Part shown: in pieces, positions 1 to 6,557 of the stretch
How the letters are laid out: each line of letters opens with the position of its first letter
Position numbering within the stretch: position 1 is the stretch's first letter
DNA from: Propionibacteriaceae bacterium
GTDB taxonomy: Bacteria; Actinomycetota; Actinomycetes; Propionibacteriales; Propionibacteriaceae
Assembly (NCBI GenBank): GCA_031254155.1
Contig: JAIRVA010000050.1
Location: 1-9,083, forward strand
Reading direction: 5' to 3'
DNA: 9,083 nt
The notes under the pieces: model-generated
The model's input: the letters and a program-made list of their open reading frames with translations, nothing else
The model's database searches: none
Told to the model about the DNA's origin: nothing
Position numbers and translations under genes: made by a program

Positions 1-642
1 CGGGAGCTGGTGGAGACAACCTTCCGGCTCACGGGGACGCACTTGACGTACGAGCTGGCGATCCGCGAGGTGGACGACGGCACGGAACTCGGACCAACCG
101 GATTGGGGCGCCGGTCGCCGCGCGTGACGGTCGGCCGGCTGGATCACAGCCTGCCCAGTTACGGCTACCGCGTGGCCGGGCCGCCACGGGCCGGATCACT
201 GCAGGTCGACCGGTTACGGGCGCTCGGACTCGGTCCGGGGAAGTGGTACGGGCAACTGAAGGCGGGCGAAAGCGTGACCATGCCCGACGGCCGGGTGGTG
301 TGCGGGCTGGACTACGTGAGCGACGTCCGGCCCGGCCGGGTGGTGGTGGTCACGGGCGACACGCGGCCGACCCCGCGGACGGTGGAGCTGGCGCGGGATG
401 CCGACGTCCTCGTCCACGAGTCGACGTACAGTCCCGCCGAGGCGGACCTGGCACCGCGCTACGCCCACTCGACGTGTCTGGAGGCGGCCGAAATCGCTCG
501 TCAGGCGGGGGTGGGCCGGTTGCTGCTGACCCACTTCAGCGCGCGGTACTCCGACGCGGACCTGGCTGGGCTCGAGACGGCCGCCCGGGCGGTCTTCCCC
601 GCCACCCAGGTCATGCGCGACCTAGAGGAGGTACGGATCTGA
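1..642 (+). CDS. rnz: Ribonuclease Z, C-terminal part (5' end outside window)
   Basis: Metallo-beta-lactamase-fold endonuclease that cuts the 3' trailer from tRNA precursors in the cytoplasm. The frame is open to base 1, so the true start and the HxHxDH metal-binding motif lie outside the window; 213 codons plus the stop are visible, against about 300 residues for the family. Visible hallmarks are the GDTRP segment near bases 355-369, whose Asp is a metal ligand in the family, then DADVLVHEST, an HST motif near bases 466-474, and the terminal LLLTHFSARY (bases 520-549) with the last metal-binding His. This order is typical of RNase Z rather than of a generic beta-lactamase-fold hydrolase. It ends with TGA and converges on the toxin-antitoxin pair, with a 99-base gap holding no convincing terminator. 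Internal GTG or ATG codons are not plausible starts because the conserved domain is already under way at the window edge. Confidence 0.93.
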   Translation, partial: RELVETTFRLTGTHLTYELAIREVDDGTELGPTGLGRRSPRVTVGRLDHSLPSYGYRVAGPPRAGSLQVDRLRALGLGPGKWYGQLKAGESVTMPDGRVVCGLDYVSDVRPGRVVVVTGDTRPTPRTVELARDADVLVHESTYSPAEADLAPRYAHSTCLEAAEIARQAGVGRLLLTHFSARYSDADLAGLETAARAVFPATQVMRDLEEVRI

Positions 643-741
643 CGGCGCGGGTGACTTCGGGGTGGGTACCTCGACGCGCCCACCGATCCCGCCTGCGCCC
701 AGTGATCCCGCATGTCCGGCCCGTCCCCCGGATGCGTTCGC

Positions 742-1113
742 CTACGCGGGCTCGCCCGCAGCCGTCGCGAACCGTTGGACGTACTCCCGCATCGCCTCGC
801 GGACGATCTGAGAAACGGTCGTCTGCCGCGTGCGCGCGAGGGAGCGGACCTCGGTGAGCAGGGGCTTTGGTACCCGGGTCCGGATCGTCTCGTTGGGCTC
901 GGCGCTCAACCGGGGCCGGCCCAGCGCCACAGCAACCGCGTCCTCAATCGTGGTCGTGTTCGTCGCCCACATCAGGTGTTGTCGACCGATCGCCACCGCC
1001 TCCTCGCCACGGTAGATGCGGCTGTTCTCGTCGGGGCGGATGGCGCCCGACGTGTACAACGCGTCCAGACGTTCGTAGTACTCGTCGCTCGTGTCAATCA
1101 GCTCGTCGTCCAT
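742..1113 (-). CDS. Ribbon-helix-helix (CopG-like) antitoxin, second gene of a toxin-first pair
   Basis: Predicted 123-residue DNA-binding antitoxin. The last third (about residues 78-118) reads as a ribbon-helix-helix: a short strand with TRVPKPLLTEV, a first helix, then TVSQIVREAMREYVQRF as the second helix. The N-terminal 75 residues include an IYRGEEAVAIGRQHLM segment and a GRPRL segment. From memory, both recur in actinobacterial antitoxins of this type, and the N-terminal part would be the toxin-neutralising region. I chose the ATG at 1113 because a strong Shine-Dalgarno GGAGG (plus-strand 1119-1123) lies 5 bases upstream. The frame stays open upstream to about 1239, but those codons lie inside the toxin gene and look non-coding. 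The start overlaps the toxin's 3' end by 16 bases, which implies coupled translation. The protein probably represses its own operon. The antitoxin assignment rests on motif and context, not on a search. Confidence 0.78.
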   Translation of the reverse strand: MDDELIDTSDEYYERLDALYTSGAIRPDENSRIYRGEEAVAIGRQHLMWATNTTTIEDAVAVALGRPRLSAEPNETIRTRVPKPLLTEVRSLARTRQTTVSQIVREAMREYVQRFATAAGEPA

Positions 1114-1361
1114 AAGTGCCTCCAGTAGTCGGTCAAGTCCATGAAATGGAAAACTTCCACCGTCCGTGGCGGAATGATCTCCGCGAGTAGCTCCATCCGA
1201 CGATCCGAGCCCTCGTACGGGTAACCGACGAAGGCCCATTCCTCGCCGCGGGGAGTTGGTCGGATCAGCTCCGAACCCACGGGGTGGGTCATCACATAGA
1301 TCGCGTCAGTCAGCTCGAAGCCATGTTTGTACGCGCTGACTTTCATGTTCACGGGTGACAT
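1098..1361 (-). CDS. Putative BrnT-like toxin, first gene of the pair
   Basis: Small protein of 87 residues, rich in aromatics. It opens with a KVSAYKHGFELTDAIY segment, has a central EEWAFVGYPYEG strand pair, and ends with VFHFMDLTDYWRHL. The AYKHG...DA start, central 'G' strands and closing 'H.M.L..Y...L' match my memory of small actinobacterial toxins encoded just before a CopG-type antitoxin; their compact fold resembles BrnT/RelE-type RNases. No catalytic set can be assigned by eye, so RNase activity is inferred. Start codons at 1379 (TTG), 1370, 1361 and 1346 (ATG) are all in frame. I prefer 1361 because AGGA lies 8 bases upstream; 1370 is the next best choice. The gene overlaps the antitoxin by 16 bases. 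Toxin-before-antitoxin order is shared with the BrnTA and HigBA families. An inverted-repeat operator candidate lies directly upstream. Family assignment is moderate and function is inferred. Confidence 0.62.
   Translation of the reverse strand: MSPVNMKVSAYKHGFELTDAIYVMTHPVGSELIRPTPRGEEWAFVGYPYEGSDRRMELLAEIIPPRTVEVFHFMDLTDYWRHLWTTS
1119..1123 (-). promoter_or_regulatory. Shine-Dalgarno site fixing the antitoxin start
   Basis: On the minus strand this reads GGAGG, 5 bases before the ATG at 1113 and inside the toxin coding sequence. It is the clearest ribosome binding site in the pair and is the reason for rejecting the longer upstream reading of the antitoxin. A strong internal site would let antitoxin be made in excess of toxin from one message. 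Confidence 0.6.
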
Positions 1362-1381
1362 GGCAGCCATCCTGGGCAACA

Positions 1382-1404
1382 GCCTACCCCAAAAGTAGGC
1401 CTAC
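1382..1404 (-). promoter_or_regulatory. Inverted-repeat operator candidate upstream of the toxin-antitoxin pair
   Basis: GCCTAC at 1382-1387 is followed, after CCCAAAA, by the perfect 10-base palindrome GTAGGCCTAC at 1395-1404. This gives three alternating hexamer half-sites within 23 bases. The site lies 21 bases upstream of the chosen toxin start, where an autorepressing ribbon-helix-helix antitoxin would be expected to bind. No clear -10/-35 pair could be placed on the minus strand. The glycosylase stop is 112 bases further upstream, so this gap must hold any promoter of the pair's own. Confidence 0.42.
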
Positions 1405-1515
1405 AAAAACCACAAGGGTCATCAGATCTCATAGAATCAAGCTATCGGGCGCCTCCGACATTTTTTGGGCTATCCCATCGCTCGCCGCCGGCTCCCACTT
1501 TGCCGTTTCGGGTTC

Positions 1516-2127
1516 CTACTCCGCCCGCGCCGCTTCGTGCTCGTCACTCAAGACGGGCGCGCTGACGTCCACCCAGCGCCAGGGGCGCGCCTGGTCGGCG
1601 GGACTGGCGTAGGGGATACCGATGCGCGGGGTGGTCTCGACGTGCGCCGGGCGGTAGCCGTCGTCCTCCAGCCAGAGGCGGGCGGAGGTCCGCAGGTCCT
1701 CGCGGTTGAGGTCCCGCGTGATGGCGAGGGCCTTGGTGAGGCGGCCGGGGCCGGGTACGGCGGCGAGGCCGCGGATGAGGACGGCCTGGGGGAAGCCCGC
1801 CGGGCCCGTGACAACGTTGAACAGGTGGTGGATGCCGTAGCAGAGGTAGACGTACGCGTGGCCGCCGGCGAGGTACAACGTCTCGGTCCGGGGCGTCCGG
1901 CCAACCCGGGCGTGGCAGGCCGTGTCATCCTCGCCGCGGTACGCCTCGACCTCGGTGATGCGGCCGCGGAGGATGGCGGTACCCGTGTCGTGGCAGAGTA
2001 CTGTGCCGAGCAACGCCGGGGCGACGTCCAACACATCGCGGCGGTAGAACGCGTCGTCCAGTCGAATGGTCGTCAAACCGGCTTCTGACAACTTGAAACA
2101 GTCGCCCTGTCTCCGTGTTTCACTCAT
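1516..2127 (-). CDS. mpg: DNA-3-methyladenine glycosylase (AAG/MPG family)
   Basis: Base-excision repair enzyme that removes alkylated purines such as 3-methyladenine (and, in the family, hypoxanthine) from DNA. The 203-residue protein is a normal bacterial length and covers the whole Pur_DNA_glyco fold. It has RDVLDVAPALLG at residues 30-41. The catalytic block ITEVEAYRGEDDTACHARVGR follows, with Glu61 matching human AAG Glu125, Tyr63 matching Tyr127 and His72 matching His136. Then comes HAYVYLCYGIHHLFNVV (residues 90-106), with Asn104 in the base-pocket position, and GPGRLTKAL near 126-134. I chose the ATG at 2127 over the GTG at 2136. The ATPase stop codon lies inside this start region (ATGAGTGA, 8-base overlap), and no good Shine-Dalgarno precedes the ATG, which suggests coupled translation. 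All catalytic residues are present, so it should be active. The link with an ion pump has no obvious biochemical reason. Confidence 0.95.
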   Translation of the reverse strand: MSETRRQGDCFKLSEAGLTTIRLDDAFYRRDVLDVAPALLGTVLCHDTGTAILRGRITEVEAYRGEDDTACHARVGRTPRTETLYLAGGHAYVYLCYGIHHLFNVVTGPAGFPQAVLIRGLAAVPGPGRLTKALAITRDLNREDLRTSARLWLEDDGYRPAHVETTPRIGIPYASPADQARPWRWVDVSAPVLSDEHEAARAE

Positions 2128-4879
2128 TTGGCCCACGTGGCCGCAGGCCCACCTTGACTACTTCCATGACGGCGAAGATCGCCAGGGCGAAGCCGAGGGG
2201 GACGAGCCAACCGTCCCAGTCGAGGGCCGCGGAGTGGAACCAGGTGTGGAAGACGGGCACGTACACGAACACCGCCTGCAGCGCGACCAGGAGGCCGACG
2301 ACGACCCACACGACCCGGTTGCCGGTGAGGGCCTCACGGCGGAGGCTGGACTCGCGCAGGAAACGGGCGTTGAAGAGGTACGCCGCCTGGGCGAGCGCCA
2401 GGGTGTTGACCGCCCAGGTCTGGGCGGTCGCGAGGCCCAGGCCGAGGTGGCGGGCCAGGGTGAAGGCCAGCAGGGTGGCCGCGGCGATGGCGAGGGAGGC
2501 GGCGGCGATCCGGGGCAGGTCGCGGACACCGACCAATCCCGCGCCGGGGCGGCGGGGCGGCCGGGTCATGATGTCCGGCTCGGCCGGTTCGTACGCCAGC
2601 GCCAGGGCCAGCGTCACCGTCGTGACCATGTTGACCCACAGGATCTGGACCGGCGCGAGCGGCAGGGTGAGCCCGAACACGACCGCGACCAGGACCACGA
2701 GCGCCTGCGCCCCGTTGGTCGGCAACAGGAACAGGACTGATTTGTGCAGGTTGTCGTGGATGCGCCGCCCCTCCTCGACCGCGTACTCGATCGTCGCGAA
2801 GTTGTCGTCCGCGAGCACGATCTCGGCGGCCTCCTTCGTCGCCTCCGTGCCCTTGATCCCCATCGCGACACCCACGTCCGCGCGCTTGAGGGCGGGCGCG
2901 TCGTTGACCCCGTCGCCGGTCATGGCGACGATTTCGCCGTTCTTCTGCAGGGCCCCGACAAGGCGGAGTTTGTGTTCGGGGGAGGTACGGGCGAAGACCC
3001 GGGTGTGCCGGACGAGGTGGCGTAACCGCTGGTCGGTGGCGGATTCGAGTTCGGCGCCGGTGACAACGGGAATCTCCTCGGGGTCGGTGTGGTCGAGGAT
3101 GCCCATCTCTTCGGCGATGGCCTGGGCCGTCCCGGCGTGGTCGCCGGTGATCATCGTCACGGCGATGCCGGCGCTCCGACAGGTGGCGATGGCGGCGATG
3201 GCCTCCGGGCGCGGCGGGTCGACGATGGCGGCGAGGCCGGCGAAGGTGAGGTCCGTGAGATCGTCGTGGGTGAGGGTGGTGGTACCCGGCGGTACGGCCT
3301 TGTACGCCGCGCCCAGGACGCGCAACCCCTGGGCGGACTGCCCGGCGATCCGCGCCTCCCACCAGGCGCGGTCGAGGGGGGTGGCGTTCGCGGCCGGGAG
3401 CGGGGCTGGGCCTGCTGGGGGCGGGTTTCCGCCGTCGGTGAGCCGGGCCGGGCCTTGGACCGTACAACGGTCGAGCAGGCGGTCCGGCGCGCCCACGACC
3501 GCGATGAGCGTCTCCCCGTTCCGGGCGGCGAGGGCGGCAGAGTACTTGTGTTCGGAGTCGAACGGTACGACGGCCAGGCGGGCGTCGGCCGTGGTGTCGA
3601 TCCCGGCCTTGAGGGCGAGGGTACGCAGGGCCCCCTCCGTCGGCTCACCGACGAGGGTCCACCCCTGGTCAGACTCGGCGATCACCGCATCGGTCGCCAG
3701 GGCGGCAGCCCGGATGAGGGCGCTCAGGTCGCGGGCATCGGCGGGAATGACGGGTTCGCCGTCCCGGGTGAGGGTGCCGTGGGGCGCGTACCCCAGTCCC
3801 GTGACCTCGTACGTCTCCGCGGCCGTGACCACCCGTCGTACCGTCATCTCGTTCGTCGTCAGCGTACCGGTCTTGTCGGAACAAACCCGCGTGACGGCGC
3901 CCAGGGTCTCGACCGCGGGCAGGCGGCGGATGATCGCGCGGCGGCGGGCCATCTGCTGGACGCCGAGGGCGAGCGTGATCGTGACCAGCGCGGGCAGGCC
4001 CTCCGGGATCGCCGCGACCGCGAACCCGATCACGGCCGAGATGAGGTCGGCGAAGGGCAATTGGTGCGCCAGCTTGCCGATCAGCGCCATGACCACGACC
4101 ATGCCCGCGATGAGCAGGGCCAGGAGCTTACCGAAGCGGGAGATTTGCCTGGTCAGCGGGGTGTCGAAGACGTCGATCTGAGCGAGCAGGGTGGTGATGC
4201 GGCCGATCTCGGCGTGGGCACCGGTGGCGGTCACGACCCCGACCCCGCTGCCGGCGGCGACGATGGCGGAGGAGAAGAGCATGGATGTCCGGTCGCCGAT
4301 CCCCGTACCGGGCGCGACCGGGTCGGTGGTCTTGGTGACCGGCTGGGCCTCGCCGGTCAGTGCGGACTCCTCGGCCCGGAGGTTGTTGGCCTCGATGAGG
4401 CGCAGGTCGGCGGGGATGCGGGCGCCCGGGCCGACCCGGACGATGTCGCCCGTGACGAGGTCTTCGGCGGGGATCTCGGTCCACTCGCCGTCGCGGCGGA
4501 CCTGGGCCCTGGCGGACAGCAGGGAGCGGATGCCGGCGAGGGCGTGCTCGGCGCGGCCCTCTTGGATAGAGCCGATGGCCGCGTTGATGAACACCACCGC
4601 GATGATGACGCCGAAGTCGACCCACTCGCCCAGGGCGGCCTTGAGCGCGGCCGCGGCCAGCAGGATGTAGATCAGGATGTCGTCGAAGTGCTTGAGGAAG
4701 CGGAGGGCGGGGTGGTCCCGCTGGGGTTCGGGGAGGTGGTTCGGCCCGTTCTGGCGGCGGCGGGCCGCAGCATCGTCGCTTGTCAGCCCGGTGGCGGTGG
4801 TACGAAGTGCGACGAGGACGTCGTCAACCGGCTGGGAATACTCGCTGCGCTCGTTACCTGGGACGGCGGTGGTGTTCAT
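2120..4879 (-). CDS. P-type cation-transporting ATPase (P2/SERCA-like layout, substrate uncertain)
   Basis: Full-length 919-residue membrane pump. Domains in order: cation-ATPase N-terminal domain (about 15-60); membrane pair M1-M2 (about 65-105); actuator domain with LTGEA, catalytic Glu177 (usually TGES); M3-M4 with IPEGLPA at 291-297; phosphorylation site CSDKTGTLT with Asp335; nucleotide-binding domain; ITGD at 577-580; hinge TGDGVNDAP at 654-662; and a six-helix C-terminal membrane domain to 910. This is the layout of SERCA, PacL and mycobacterial CtpF-type pumps. The M4 Glu (Glu293), Asn722 (SERCA Asn768), Asn750 (Asn796) and Thr753 (Thr799) are kept. SERCA Glu771 reads Gln725 and Asp800 reads Thr754, so calcium transport is not supported and the ion is unknown. 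The ATG at 4879 has AAAGGG 5 bases upstream. The 3' end overlaps the glycosylase. The start faces a 543-base gap shared with the divergent DUF3048 gene. Confidence 0.95.
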   Translation of the reverse strand: MNTTAVPGNERSEYSQPVDDVLVALRTTATGLTSDDAAARRRQNGPNHLPEPQRDHPALRFLKHFDDILIYILLAAAALKAALGEWVDFGVIIAVVFINAAIGSIQEGRAEHALAGIRSLLSARAQVRRDGEWTEIPAEDLVTGDIVRVGPGARIPADLRLIEANNLRAEESALTGEAQPVTKTTDPVAPGTGIGDRTSMLFSSAIVAAGSGVGVVTATGAHAEIGRITTLLAQIDVFDTPLTRQISRFGKLLALLIAGMVVVMALIGKLAHQLPFADLISAVIGFAVAAIPEGLPALVTITLALGVQQMARRRAIIRRLPAVETLGAVTRVCSDKTGTLTTNEMTVRRVVTAAETYEVTGLGYAPHGTLTRDGEPVIPADARDLSALIRAAALATDAVIAESDQGWTLVGEPTEGALRTLALKAGIDTTADARLAVVPFDSEHKYSAALAARNGETLIAVVGAPDRLLDRCTVQGPARLTDGGNPPPAGPAPLPAANATPLDRAWWEARIAGQSAQGLRVLGAAYKAVPPGTTTLTHDDLTDLTFAGLAAIVDPPRPEAIAAIATCRSAGIAVTMITGDHAGTAQAIAEEMGILDHTDPEEIPVVTGAELESATDQRLRHLVRHTRVFARTSPEHKLRLVGALQKNGEIVAMTGDGVNDAPALKRADVGVAMGIKGTEATKEAAEIVLADDNFATIEYAVEEGRRIHDNLHKSVLFLLPTNGAQALVVLVAVVFGLTLPLAPVQILWVNMVTTVTLALALAYEPAEPDIMTRPPRRPGAGLVGVRDLPRIAAASLAIAAATLLAFTLARHLGLGLATAQTWAVNTLALAQAAYLFNARFLRESSLRREALTGNRVVWVVVGLLVALQAVFVYVPVFHTWFHSAALDWDGWLVPLGFALAIFAVMEVVKVGLRPRGPNE

Positions 4880-5070
4880 GAGTGCCCTTTCTCACGTTGG
4901 GGCCGCGATCAACTCAGTTGTCAGCCGGGTGGTGCGAGATGAGATACGTCCGCTGCACGGTGTACGGGGACATCCACCCCAACGGGAAAGGGACGAAGAT
5001 CGCCTGGCCGGGGCACCCGGTAGCGGCACATGGTTGATCAGTGGTTCCTGGGCATCAACAGTACCACCCG
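4880..5070. other. ATPase upstream region, no gene seen
   Basis: These 191 bases hold the ATPase Shine-Dalgarno (AAAGGG on the minus strand, 4885-4890) and must hold its promoter, but I see no convincing -35/-10 pair. One perfect odd palindrome, CAACTcAGTTG, lies at 4910-4920, close enough to the start to be an operator. A weaker GTTGAT/ATCAAC pair sits at 5033-5038 and 5053-5058. No codon pattern suggests a protein. Confidence 0.4.
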
Positions 5071-5315
5071 GACGGTTGATTCCAAGGGCTGTGTGGCCAG
5101 ATCACGCTCAGGGTGCTCGGTCGCTTCGCTCCCTCAACACCTTCCTGGGCCTCGGCAGAACGAGCAAGCTCGTTCTGCGCTCGGCCTGCGTCGGTGTGTG
5201 GTCTGGCCACCGTCCCGGTGAGGGAGGCAGGCTGGATGCCTGTCGACCGAACCGGAACGCCGCCAGGGCGCAGCCTGGGCGTGAGATGGCCGCGCATGGC
5301 GTGGAATCAACCGTC
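5071..5315. repeat. 245-base element with 42-base imperfect terminal inverted repeats (MITE- or REP-like)
   Basis: The left end GACGGTTGATTCCA (5071-5084) is repeated exactly in inverted form at 5302-5315. The match continues inward without gaps for 42 bases per arm (5071-5112 against 5274-5315), about 33 of 42 by hand count, with conserved GGCCA, TCACGC and CAGG blocks. Inside are a strong hairpin (5147-5187), a CAGGC/GCCTG hairpin at 5228-5242, and a second inverted pair, GTGGCCAGATCAC (5093-5105) against 5198-5210, with 12 of 13 matching. No transposase and no protein of sensible composition is encoded. I found no flanking target duplication. It could be a non-autonomous transposable element, a dispersed structural repeat or a structured RNA; the sequence alone does not decide. 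Confidence 0.7.
5147..5187. repeat. Long hairpin inside the 245-base element
   Basis: GCAGAACGAGC (5155-5165) and GCTCGTTCTGC (5168-5178) form a perfect 11-base stem around a 2-base loop. GGCC and CGAGC-like bases extend it outward to about 18 pairs per arm with one or two bulges. No T-run follows on either strand, so it does not look like an ordinary intrinsic terminator. Confidence 0.65.
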
Positions 5316-5384
5316 TAGAACGGGCGACGGAGTTTGGCGGGGACAGACGGTGACGAGGCGGGGTACGACAGCCGACTAACCAGA

Positions 5385-5416
5385 TATCATAGTGGGACGG
5401 TACCGAAGGACGGAGG
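5385..5416 (+). promoter_or_regulatory. Weak -10 candidate and Shine-Dalgarno for the DUF3048 gene
   Basis: TATCAT at 5385-5390 is the only AT-rich hexamer just upstream of the DUF3048 gene; no consensus -35 stands 16-18 bases before it. GGAGG at 5412-5416 lies 6 bases before the ATG at 5423 and fixes that start over the in-frame ATG at 5432. The ribosome site is firm and the -10 is only a suggestion. Confidence 0.4.
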
Positions 5417-5422
5417 GGCGGC

Positions 5423-6550
5423 ATGGGCGAGATGACGACTGGGAAGTACGGGCTGGCGCCACGTCGGCCGCGGTGGTTGATGGGGGTCATTGTCGGGACG
5501 GTTGTCGCGGTGGCCATCGGGGGCGGGGCGATCGCGTTTTTCGCCGGCGCTCTGCCCGGAGGACCGGGGAGTGAGGTGACCGCCGTACCCACCGATACCG
5601 GCTCGCTCACTGGACCCACTGACCCGGCCACCGCTGGACCGGCGGCCGATCCGCTCGCCGACTCGCTGATCTGGCCGCTGACCGGGGTACCGGGGGACGT
5701 CGTGGAACGGCCCGCCCTCGCGGGCAAGGTCGAGAATTCGGCCGCCGCGCGACCGCAGGAGGGACTGGACGCGGCCGACATCGTCTTCGAGGAGATGGTG
5801 GAGGGCGGGATCAGCCGGTACCTCGCCATCTATCATTCGGTATTGCCCTATCACGTGGTACCCGTCCGCTCGATCCGGCCCATGGACGCCCCCATCGCGG
5901 CGTGGACGGGCGGGATCATCGCGTACGCAGGTGGCAAGGACCGTTTCGAGGAACGGGCGGCGGCGGCCGGGCTGCAGCTCATCTCGACCGGGAGCGGGCT
6001 GGGCCGGGTGGCCGGGCGCGCGGCCCCGCACAACCTGGCCGCCAATCCGGAGAAACTCCTAGCCAGGGCCGATGCCGGCCACCAGGGTGCCCCGCCGCCG
6101 TTCGCCACGTTCGCGAAGTGGGGCACGCCGGGTACGGCGGAGACGGCGGGTACCCCGGCCACCCAGCTGACGGTCACCATCTCGGCCAGCGCGGAGCCGC
6201 GGTGGCGGTGGGACGGCGACCGCTGGTGGCGGTGGGAGGGGAACGACCCGGCCCTCGGCTCGTCGGGTGCCCAGCTGACGGCGACCAATGTCCTGATCCT
6301 CGGCGTGGATGTCGAGATGCGACCCGAGGTGGATGCCGCGGGTACCCACGTCCCGGAGTCCATCGTCGTGGGGGCGGGGTCGGGGCTGCTGGCGTCGGCC
6401 GGCGCCACCTGGCCGATCACGTGGCGGAAAGACTCCGACACTGCGGCCTGGCAGTTCCTGGACGCGTCCGGTGCCCCCGTGGTCCTGGTCCCGGGTAACA
6501 CCTGGGTGGAGTTGGTACCGAACGGTACGGGCAACTGGTCCGTCGAGTAG
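5423..6550 (+). CDS. DUF3048 domain protein, membrane-anchored and extracytoplasmic
   Basis: Protein of 375 residues related to Bacillus YerB; the biochemical role of DUF3048 proteins is unknown. A positively charged start (PRRPRW) is followed by one hydrophobic segment (about residues 18-43) and a Thr/Pro/Gly-rich linker (45-78), so the body should lie outside the membrane. There is no Cys and no lipobox, so it is a signal-anchored or secreted form rather than a lipoprotein. The N-terminal DUF3048 domain starts at WPLTGVP (84-90) and shows RPALAGKVENSAAARPQ (96-112), a segment AADIVFEEMVEGGISRYLA (117-135), then PVRSIRP. The C-terminal domain (about 225-373) has the paired Trp motif WRWDGDRWWRWEGN and NVLILGVDVE. 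The gene stands alone on the plus strand, ends 53 bases before the Phd gene, and uses GTA for Val mainly before C, as the window does generally. Confidence 0.9.
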   Translation: MGEMTTGKYGLAPRRPRWLMGVIVGTVVAVAIGGGAIAFFAGALPGGPGSEVTAVPTDTGSLTGPTDPATAGPAADPLADSLIWPLTGVPGDVVERPALAGKVENSAAARPQEGLDAADIVFEEMVEGGISRYLAIYHSVLPYHVVPVRSIRPMDAPIAAWTGGIIAYAGGKDRFEERAAAAGLQLISTGSGLGRVAGRAAPHNLAANPEKLLARADAGHQGAPPPFATFAKWGTPGTAETAGTPATQLTVTISASAEPRWRWDGDRWWRWEGNDPALGSSGAQLTATNVLILGVDVEMRPEVDAAGTHVPESIVVGAGSGLLASAGATWPITWRKDSDTAAWQFLDASGAPVVLVPGNTWVELVPNGTGNWSVE

Positions 6551-6557
6551 GAGCCGC

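Noticed and set aside
661..684. Possible terminator hairpin GGTGGG / CCCACC between ribonuclease Z and the toxin-antitoxin pair.
   Set aside because: Only a 6-base stem with a 12-base loop and no T-run on either side, so it is likely by chance in GC-rich DNA.
712..1128. Plus-strand open frame across the antitoxin region.
   Set aside because: Antisense to a protein with a clear ribbon-helix-helix and ribosome site; it has no motif or ribosome site of its own.
1114..1239. Longer antitoxin reading, with the frame open up to 1239.
   Set aside because: It would lie inside the toxin gene, and its residues show no conserved pattern. The ATG at 1113 has a strong GGAGG at the right distance.
1455..1480. 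A run of six T bases followed by GGGCTATCCC, considered as a terminator for the glycosylase.
   Set aside because: The T-run lies on the wrong side of the inverted repeat for the plus strand, and on the minus strand it reads as A bases.
2115..4942. Very long plus-strand open frames opposite the ATPase (2115-4181 and 3089-4942).
   Set aside because: Their proteins are Arg/Ala/Gly/Asp-rich low-complexity translations with no motifs. They are the expected stop-free antisense frames of a GC-rich gene whose minus-strand reading has every P-type ATPase signature.
5055..5297. An 80-codon minus-strand open frame and overlapping plus-strand frames inside the 245-base element.
   Set aside because: The frames coincide with hairpins and inverted repeats, lack ribosome sites and have no recognisable protein pattern; the DNA structure explains the sequence better than coding does.
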